From Theodoxus fluviatilis (Eukaryota > Mollusca > Gastropoda > Cycloneritida > Neritidae): 64,000 nucleotides of DNA. The notes below the pieces were generated by a model that saw nothing but the letters and a program-made list of their open reading frames with translations, was not told the origin of the DNA and did not search any database. The stretch spans positions 161,683-225,682 of the forward strand of contig JAWQFJ010001191.1 in assembly GCA_034096865.1 (NCBI GenBank), read 5' to 3'. Positions within the stretch are counted from its first letter, which is position 1, and the number at the start of each line of letters is the position of its first letter. Position numbers and translations under genes: made by a program. This document shows positions 57,196-64,000 of this stretch, in pieces.

Positions 57196-57743
57196 AAAGG
57201 TGTGATTACAGTAACATGGAAAAAAGGTGTGATTACAGTAACATGGAAAAAAGATGTGATTACAGTAACATGGAAAAAAAAATGTGATTACAGTAACATG
57301 AAAAAAAGTTGTGATTACAGTAACATGGAAAAAAGGTGTGATTACAGTAACATGGAAAAAAGATGTGATTACAGTAACATGGAAAAAAGATGTGATTACA
57401 GTAACATGGAAAAAAAAATGTGATTACAGTAACATGGAAAAAAGGTGTGATTACAGTAACATGGAAAAAAGTTGTGATTACAGTAACATGGAAAAAATGT
57501 GATTACAGTAACATGGAAAAGATGTGATTACAGTAACATGGAAAAAAGTGATTACAGTAACATGGAAAAAATGTGATTACAGTAACATGGAAAAAATGTG
57601 ATTACAGTAACATGGAAAAGATGTGATTACAGTAACATGGAAAAAAGGTGTGATGACAGTAACATGGAAAATATGTGATTACAGTAACATGGGAAAAATG
57701 TGATTACAGTAACATGGAAAAAAGGTGTGATTACAGTAACATG
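57196..57743. repeat. about 27-bp minisatellite TGTGATTACAGTAACATGGA
   Basis: The unit is TGTGATTACAGTAACATGGA plus an A run of 3-8 and GG. About 20 copies lie here, and more follow at 60957-61078 after the LTR element, which therefore inserted into this array. Confidence 0.95.
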
Positions 57744-58067
57744 TGTGACAAGGTGCACTTGTGTGCCACCATGACCAATCACTAGTTTTGTTCTTTCAGT
57801 GTTAGTTTACAATCAATGCATTTTTAATTTCTTCTGACGTCATTCATGACATCATTAAACTGACCATGGAGATGGGGTACCGTCTGCCATCGTGCTTTTT
57901 GTTCTCGTATAGTTAGTAACAATAAATTTTAAGAAATTGTGAACGCTGTTTCCTATCATTTAAGAACCTTCACCTTCCTTTCCTTCTCCCCGCCCTTCAT
58001 CTACTCTTCCCCGATCATCATCACCAAAATACCCCACCCCTTCCCCAACATCCACTATTCCATTACA
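57744..58067 (+). repeat. left LTR, 324 bp
   Basis: The LTR runs TGTG...TACA, with AATAAA at 57911-57916. Compared with the right LTR it has only about four substitutions (for example GACGTC/GACATC, CCCCGCCC/CCCTGCCC, CTATTCC/CTATACC), but it lacks the 632-bp block described there. Confidence 0.93.
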
Positions 58068-58070
58068 TTT

Positions 58071-58088
58071 TGGCGTCGTCGGCAGGAT
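58071..58088 (+). promoter_or_regulatory. primer binding site of LTR element
   Basis: TGGCGTCGTCGGCAGGAT begins with TGG (complement of a tRNA CCA end) three bases after the LTR, the normal place for initiation of minus-strand synthesis. Confidence 0.65.
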
Positions 58089-58112
58089 TAGGAAAATTAT
58101 TAAAAAAGCACG

Positions 58113-58436
58113 ATGGCAGATGGACAGGTCAACCCCAATGTTGCCGCTGAGGAGGGGCAACCAGAGCAACCAGATCAACCAGAGCAACCGGACATGGTAC
58201 AGGAGCAGGGAGAAGTGGCGGAGCGCAGACCCGCAGATTCCGCACCGCCTGCCCAGGATGGAGATGACCAGAGAGCTCAATACAGGGAACGGGACCACCT
58301 ACACGGGAACTGGATGCCGCAACCCCGTCTTCCACACTTCGATGGGAGCGGCCCAGTTGATGAGTTCGTGGACGAGGTGGAGAGGGTGCTCGACGCATAC
58401 AAAATGCTTGTTAAGCCCAGAGAGTGGTGGCCTTGA
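58113..58436 (+). pseudogene. truncated gag-like ORF
   Basis: An open frame of 107 codons starts at the first ATG after the primer binding site. After a Gln/Glu/Pro-rich leader it contains LPHFDGSGPVDEFVDEVERV and LDAYKMLVKPREWW, the PxFDG....FL..FE......W typical of the Ty3/Gypsy capsid start. It stops at 58436. A second frame continues to about 58755 without recognisable motifs, so the gene is broken and no functional capsid is expected. Confidence 0.6.
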
Positions 58437-58799
58437 CTTGACAGCGACACCGTGGCTTCCAGCGATGGTATGGGAGGTGTGCACCAGTGTCAACTCAGTC
58501 CAGGGTGTTGCAAGAGTTGCGGGGAAGGTGCGAGTACCGGCAGAAGCTATGGTTGCTGTCCCAGTCACTGGCGTGGAACGTCCCTACCTAACGAGACTAT
58601 TAGCCGAACTCTGTGCATTTCCCTTACCCCCTGGCCTCATCCTCATCCTCATCCCCACCCTCATTGGCTCCCACCGTGAGTCTCGCTGTGTCCGTGTTGT
58701 CGGTCTGACAGACGAAGATTGTTGGAGTCCAGGATGGATAGGTTCCAACCTGTGATCAGTTTCTGTGTTAAAAAAAACCAAGAAGGGCAAAGCCCATAC

Positions 58800-59629
58800 G
58801 ACTCACATGCTTGACCTTGACCTTTATATGACCTTGACCTTCAGGTGACCTTCAAGGTCAAGGTCAAACAACTAAACCTACCAATGACATCATACACAAA
58901 GAAATGCTTTACACATTTTTCCTACCAAAATACATGTGACCTTGACCCAAGGTCAAGGTCATCCAAGGTCATGCAACACAAAGCTGTTAATTCAAGACAT
59001 AGGAAGCACAATGGTGCTTACTGTCACTTTCTACCATGAGATATAGTCACTTTTAGTGGTTCACTACCCCATTTTGGTCACATTTCATAAGGGTCAAAGT
59101 GACCTTGACCTTGATGATATGTGAACAAATGTGTCTCATGATGAAAGTATAACATGTGCCCCACATAATTATTAAGTTTGAAACAGTTATCTTCCATAGT
59201 TCAGGGTCAAGGTCACTTCAAAATATGTATACAATCCAACTTTGAAGAGCTCCTGTGACCTTGACCTTGAAGCAAGGTCAACCAAACTGGTATCAAAAGA
59301 TAGGGCTTGCTTTGACCTATATACCACTTGTAGCTAAGGTCGCCATTCTCAATAACGTGGAAGAAAATTGGGAAAATGTGAAAAATGACTGTTTTTGAGA
59401 CCACATTTATGGCTCCTGTGACCTTGACCTTGAAGCAAGGTCAAGTCACTATGTATGTTTTTTGAGGCCTTGTCATCATACACCATCATGCCACATTTGG
59501 TGTTGATAGACTTAATAGTCTCTGAGAAAAATCCAACGTTTAAGTTTTTTACGCCCGGACGGACGGACGGACGGACGGACGGACGACAGGGCTCAGTACA
59601 TAGACTCACTTTTGCTTCGCATGTGAGTC
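58800..59629. mobile_element. MITE-like element rich in TCAAGGTCA motifs
   Basis: GACTCACATGC at 58800 and its complement GCATGTGAGTC ending at 59629 bound about 830 bases. The interior has at least seven clusters of TGACCTTGACCTT or AAGGTCAAGGTCA, and (GGAC)n at 59559-59587. No coding capacity is seen. The conserved lead-in AAGGGCAAAGCCCATAC just before the left end may belong to the element. No target duplication was recognised. Confidence 0.68.
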
Positions 59630-60000
59630 AAAAAGGAGACTCCCTCAGCATCTTCCTGAGGTCACATAGTCCACAGTGCACCCTTTTCAGTGGCTGGTGT
59701 GCAAACCTTTCAATCATGGAGAATGAAAACTGAGATGATAAAATGAAGCTTTGTTATATTCATTTCCCAATATACTTTTGTTACACTTTTACCTGGATGT
59801 CTAAAATTTGGAGTGTTTTAAAGGCAGATAATTTAGTATTTACCCTTTTTACTGAAACGCGTATTTCAGGTGATAATATATGCTTTTATTGTGTTGTTTT
59901 CATGGTAGAGTATTTTTATATGTCAAACAGGTTTTAAAGTGAAGTGTCCCAGAGACGATAGTGGCAACGGGGACGTTGCAGATCAGAACCCCGGGACGAG

Positions 60001-60956
60001 TGTGACAAGGTGCACTTGTGTGCCACCATGACCAATCACTAGTTTTGTTCTTTCAGTGTTAGTTTACAATCAATGCATTTTTTATTTCTTCTGACATCAT
60101 TCATGACATCATTAAACTGACCATGGAGATGGGGTACCGGTAAGTTGGAAAAATCAATTGCTTTGTAATTTTCTTGTAGTTATTCTAGTTAATGATGACG
60201 GACCGAGAGATTTTTAAAACCAAAATGAGTAAGAAGAAGAGAGAGAAATTTCCTTTTCCAACTGTCGAGAAATAATATTGTTTTCTGGTTGCTTTCCTTG
60301 TTGGTAATTAAGAATCAAATTCCGTTAGTTCTGGCAGTCTTTTGCTATGTTCAAGTGGCCATCACTACTAGCAATTTGATTATGATAGATCAGGTGATTT
60401 GGTAACTACTCCTGGGAAATAGTCATGATAGGATTATTCATGGACTATGGAGTGCTTAATTGGTAGATGTTATTCCCCATGGATACTTTATCATTTGGGC
60501 TGGGTCGTCCAGAGTTGTCTAGTTAAACTGCTATTTTAGAGGCAAATGAGTGACCCATTCACTGTTGTCATTTAGAATGTTAGCATCACCACTTCATGTT
60601 CAGTTCTAACAAGTATTACCAGCTCCCTGTAGGTTGTTCACTTTTGGATATAATAACACAACGTAAACTGATGAATTTTCACGCCCTGCCACTACCATAT
60701 ATGCCACATTAGTAATGCCATTTATTGATTGTTTGAATTGAATTGACTTTGTTCCTTTTGTCTTTTATCAGTCTGCCATCGTGCTTTTTGTTCTCGTATA
60801 GTTAGTAACAATAAATTTTAAGAAATTGTGAACGCTGTTTCCTATCATTTAAGAACCTTCACCTTCCTTTCCTTCTCCCTGCCCTTCATCTACTCTTCCC
60901 CGATCATCATCACCAAAATACCCCACCCCTTCCCCAACATCCACTATACCATTACA
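60001..60956 (+). repeat. right LTR, 956 bp, carrying a 632-bp insert
   Basis: Bases 60001-60139 and 60772-60956 match the left LTR without indels (139 + 185 = 324). Between them lies 632 bp that the left LTR lacks. The frame before the LTR (GNGDVADQNPGTSVTR, ending shortly inside) could be the last codons of pol. Confidence 0.93.
60140..60771 (+). other. intron-like insert inside the right LTR
   Basis: It starts with a perfect donor, GGTACCG|GTAAGT, and ends CCTTTTGTCTTTTATCAG|TCTGCC. A branch-point-like TTGAC lies about 25-30 bases upstream of the end, and the body is AT-rich. Removing GT...AG restores exactly the left LTR. No inverted ends or target duplication are visible. No coding potential. 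Confidence 0.8.
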
Positions 60957-61078
60957 CATGGAAAAAAGGTGTGATTACAGTAACATGGAAAAAAGGTGTG
61001 ATTACAGTAACATGGAAAAAAAATGTGATTACAGTAACATGGAAAAAATGTGTGATGACAGTAACATGGAAAAAAAGT
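60957..61078. repeat. continuation of the 27-bp array
   Basis: Four or five further TGTGATTACAGTAACATGGA units after the LTR element. One reads TGTGATGACAG. Confidence 0.93.
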
Positions 61079-61900
61079 TGTGGGGGGGTGGGTGTGTGTG
61101 TGTGTGTGTTGGTATGTTGGCCTGATCTTTTTTTAACAATATATTTTTTAATGACAAAGGCCAAATTGAACATAAATACAGTTTTTTCTTTTGGTGAGAA
61201 TGCTTTTTTAAATGTCAATAGTGGTTTCCCTGAGTGCTTATAGGACAGGAAAGATGGGACACCACACAGTTTGTTTCATATCATCTTTTCCCACCACCAC
61301 AACTGAAATCAGTCGAGGGTCAGCAGAATAAAATACAGTCTGTCAGGTTACTGTAAACACAACTATCTTTTGTTTGCCCTTTTGCAAAATGCATCAGTGT
61401 CATGTTGTGATAGCGCGAGACTGCTAATGCTATATTTGTCTATCACCACCAGAGTCTGTGGTCCGTGAACTCTCAGGCTTACATGTAATATTTATGTTGT
61501 AATGCAAAGCATTCCACAGAATGACCTGACTGATGACCTCTGCCGTGTCTTTCCATCAGGTCAGTCATTACAACACAAGTTCTGTCCACAGACTGCCTTG
61601 TCTGCAGAGAGAGTGTATGTGGCGGTGGTGCGGTAAATAGCATATCCCCCTCCTCACCAGGAACCTGTGGCTGTTGAGTTTTGGGTTGAATCATCCTGTG
61701 TTTGTATATATATACACTACAGTGTTCCACAAAGCTCAGGTGTGATGGATTAGCTCTGCTTTTTCTTTTCTTCTGACTCAACTTTCATCACTTAAAATAC
61801 TAGAAGAAAAAGACAGAGGAGGAAGAAGATGAAGAAAAAGAAATAAATATACAAAGAAGATGAAGAAGAAATAAAAAATTAAGAAGAAGAATAAGAAATA
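61079..61900. other. unique DNA, no gene seen
   Basis: Short (GT)n at 61091-61110. Otherwise nothing recognised. It may be an upstream TMEM9 intron. Confidence 0.5.
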
Positions 61901-62000
61901 AAGAGAAGAAGAAGAAGAAGAAGAAGAAGAAGAAGAAGAAGAAGAAGAAGAAGAAGAAGAAGAAGAAGAAGAAGAAGAAGAAGAAGAAGAAGAAGAAGAA

Positions 62001-62032
<32 letters not shown>

Positions 62033-62540
62033 AGAGGAGGAAGAGGAGGAGGAAGAGGAGGAGGAAGAGGAAGAAGAAGAAGAAGAAGAAGAAGAAGAAG
62101 AAGAAGAAGAAGAAGAAGAAGAAGAAGAAGAAGAAGAAGAAGAAGAAGAAGAAGAAGAAGAAGAAGAAGAAGAAAGAAGAAGAAAAAGAAGAAAGAAGAA
62201 GAAAGAAGAAGAAGAAGAAGAAGAAGAAGAAGAAGAAGAAGAAGAAGAAGAAGAAGAAGAAGAAGAAGAAGAAGAAGAAGAAGAAGAAGAAGAAAGAAGA
62301 AGAAAAAGAAGAAAGAAGAAGAAAGAAGAAGAAGAAGAAGAAGAAGAAGAAGAAGAAGAAGAAGAAGAAGAAGAAGAAGAAGAAGAAGAAGAAGAAGAAG
62401 AAGAAGAAGAAGAAGAAGAAGAAGAAAAAGAAGAAGAAGAAGAAGAAGAAGAAGAAGAAGAAGAAGAAGAAGAAGAAGAAGAAGAAGAAGAAGAAGAAGA
62501 AGAAGAAGAAGAAGAAGAAGAAGAAGAAGAAGAAGAAGAA
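61800..62540. repeat. (GAA)n expansion, about 200 triplets
   Basis: An almost uninterrupted GAA/AAG tract from about 61908 to 62540, preceded by 100 bases of degenerate GAA/GAT. GAG interruptions cluster at 62020-62070. An identical interrupted block (AGAAAGAAGAAGAAAAAGAA) occurs at 62171 and 62291, 120 bases apart, showing an internal segmental duplication. Frames of poly-Ser, poly-Leu or poly-Glu here are artefacts. Confidence 0.98.
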
Positions 62541-62569
62541 ACATTTTCATGCATGCATGCATGCATACT

Positions 62570-62990
62570 TCAATAATAATATTAATATAAGTCATCATGT
62601 TGAAAAGCTTGCTGCACATCATCCCCAGCAAAAACCAACTTACAGGTATCCCATACATGGAATGTTCTACTCAGCGATACACAGCAATGGTGATGGGTGT
62701 AGTGCTACCTAGTTCTCATCAAGGTCCATGACATGCAAGAAAATCAACAACACCGAGGCCGGAGACAAGCCTACCAGAGGCTGAGGACAAGCCTACCAGA
62801 GGTTGGGGTCGTGGCTGGGGTCAATGTACACAGTCTGGGATGGCTTGGTGATGTTGTCCTTGGGGCAAACACACCGGCACCGAACATCCTCAAAGCTGGC
62901 CTGCAGACATCCAGCAGTGCACATCACAAATGAGTATTGGTACATGGGACTTGGATATCTAAATACTCTAGCTCTCTATACTCTAGCAGT
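62570..62990. other. unique DNA, no gene seen
   Basis: Single-copy sequence with a small AGGCCGGAGACAAGCCTACC duplication (62756-62800). No gene can be supported. Confidence 0.5.
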
Positions 62991-62991
62991 T

Positions 62992-63054
62992 GGGGGGGGG
63001 GGGGGGAAATCTTCAGTATGCCTTTTTTTTAACAGTGTCAAATCAACTAGGTGG

Positions 63055-63142
<88 letters not shown>

Positions 63143-63250
63143 GCACACACAATATGTGTCTTCTGTCTCTGCCTGTCTGTCTCTCTGTCTGTCTGTCTCT
63201 CTGTCTGTCTGTCTGTCTGTCTGTCTGTCAGATGTCTGTCTGCCTGCCCC

Positions 63251-63308
<58 letters not shown>

Positions 63309-63312
63309 GTTC
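62992..63312. repeat. compound microsatellite: G run, (CA)n, (GTCT)n, C run, (CT)n
   Basis: G14 at about 62993-63006; (CA)n at 63056-63141; (CTGT)n at 63160-63240; C15 at about 63247-63261; (CT)n to 63304. Confidence 0.97.
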
Positions 63313-64000
63313 TATTATGTAACAAATCCAGTTCCTAGCGGGAGACATGACAGCCTCTGTACAAACAAAAACCACTTCAACACCAACAATCTAAACCCAA
63401 TTGAAAGATGACAAAGTACAAGTCATCTACGATTCCAATCTCCCATGCAAACCAATTTGGGTAGTAAGCATTAACGAAAGACAACACACAGGCCTACCCC
63501 TAAAGAGATCGGGATAAAAAAACTTGTCTTTTCACCTCTTCCCTCTGGATGACTTCAAATACTCCGAACACTTCGAAGTAGATGTTACCCTGCTAAACAT
63601 ATAGTAGTTTCTATGGACATTACTATAATAATGTACGCATGTAACACCAACGGCAACACCAACTACTACACAAGACTATGCAGCAGAACTGGCAACACGG
63701 AAATCGAAATCATGTGACGCCCCCGATGGCCTGAACACTCCCCTAGGTCTGGATATGGTCTGCACTGTGTAGTGACATTGGATCGCATTTCAGCAATGTG
63801 CGCAGCGTTGTCTTAACATCCTTGGAAAATATATTCATAGTGGATATAGCAATAATTGTAAGGGGGAAAACCCACAGTTTGCATGACACACCAAAATATG
63901 GAAGTGGAGTACACTGACTGACTACTGACTACAGCTTACAACTTATTTGACGTTTGATGCCTCAGCTACCTTTCCCCCAATCTTACCTCAACTGTTATGG
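63313..64000. other. unique DNA, no gene seen
   Basis: About 690 bases with no recognisable coding, RNA or repeat feature. Confidence 0.5.

Larger units (their letters stand above)
57744..60956 (+). mobile_element. gutted Ty3/Gypsy-like LTR retrotransposon
   Basis: Two LTRs starting TGTGACAAGGTGCACTTG and ending CCATTACA flank 1.93 kb. CATG is duplicated on both sides (57740-57743 and 60957-60960), within the 27-bp array. A primer-binding-site-like TGGCGTCGTCGGCAGGAT lies three bases after the left LTR. The interior keeps only the start of a gag-like gene, a MITE-like insertion, and a short possible end of pol that reads into the right LTR. Protease, reverse transcriptase and integrase are absent. 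Confidence 0.88.

Noticed and set aside
61778..62658. Poly-Ser / poly-Leu ORFs
   Set aside because: Translation of a (GAA)n microsatellite.
62733..63306. Small ORFs near 62.8-63.3 kb
   Set aside because: Short frames that run into (CA)n and (CT)n repeats, with no domain signal. They were also checked as possible TMEM9 upstream exons and do not match the Cys-rich region.

Overview
The window is animal nuclear DNA, not a prokaryotic replicon. It carries spliced genes with GT-AG introns, a tRNA-derived SINE, LINE, hAT and LTR elements, long microsatellites and a very high load of minisatellites. By my rough sum of array lengths, tandem repeats fill 55-60% of the 64 kb. Protein similarity and the repeat style suggest a lophotrochozoan, most likely a marine mollusc. 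That assignment is an inference.

Two convergent host genes are recognisable. On the + strand (8.5-24.1 kb) lie the last seven exons of a JIP1-type JNK/kinesin scaffold (MAPK8IP1, Drosophila Aplip1). They encode the SH3 domain, the PTB/PID domain and the conserved C-terminal TEDIYLE tail. All six junctions keep phase and give 240 residues. The N-terminal half lies upstream of the window. On the - strand (57.1 to 34.7 kb) lie the last three exons of TMEM9: the luminal Cys-rich end, the transmembrane segment and the cytosolic C-terminus (124 residues). Its first exons were not found and probably lie beyond 57.1 kb.

The rest is intronic or intergenic repeat. The main blocks are a 37-bp array (1-8.1 kb); 27-bp arrays (9.5-10.8 and 11.7-15.3 kb); 65-bp (17.2-18.4 kb), 48-bp (20.0-21.8 kb) and 19-bp (21.9-22.7 kb) arrays in JIP1 introns; several smaller arrays between the genes; 25/27-bp, 57/52-bp, 21-bp, 24-bp, 34-bp and 30-bp arrays in the last TMEM9 intron; and a 66/78-bp array next to a TMEM9 exon. 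Mobile elements are a hAT with a 5-bp target duplication (29.99-31.96 kb), a nested terminal-inverted-repeat complex (40.5-42.6 kb) and a gutted Ty3/Gypsy-like LTR element (57.7-61.0 kb) that contains a MITE-like insertion.

The most striking signal is that several minisatellites have grown out of splice junctions. JIP1 exon 6 is preceded by 38 perfectly spaced, in-frame copies of its own 3' splice site (48 bp = 16 codons). The start of JIP1 exon 7 with its acceptor exists in three copies, and one upstream copy would give a different C-terminus without the kinesin-binding tail. The 3' end and donor site of a TMEM9 exon are repeated 13 extra times. In addition, the two LTRs of the retroelement differ by a 632-bp block bounded exactly by GTAAGT...TTTTATCAG, so one LTR appears to hold an intron and the other does not.
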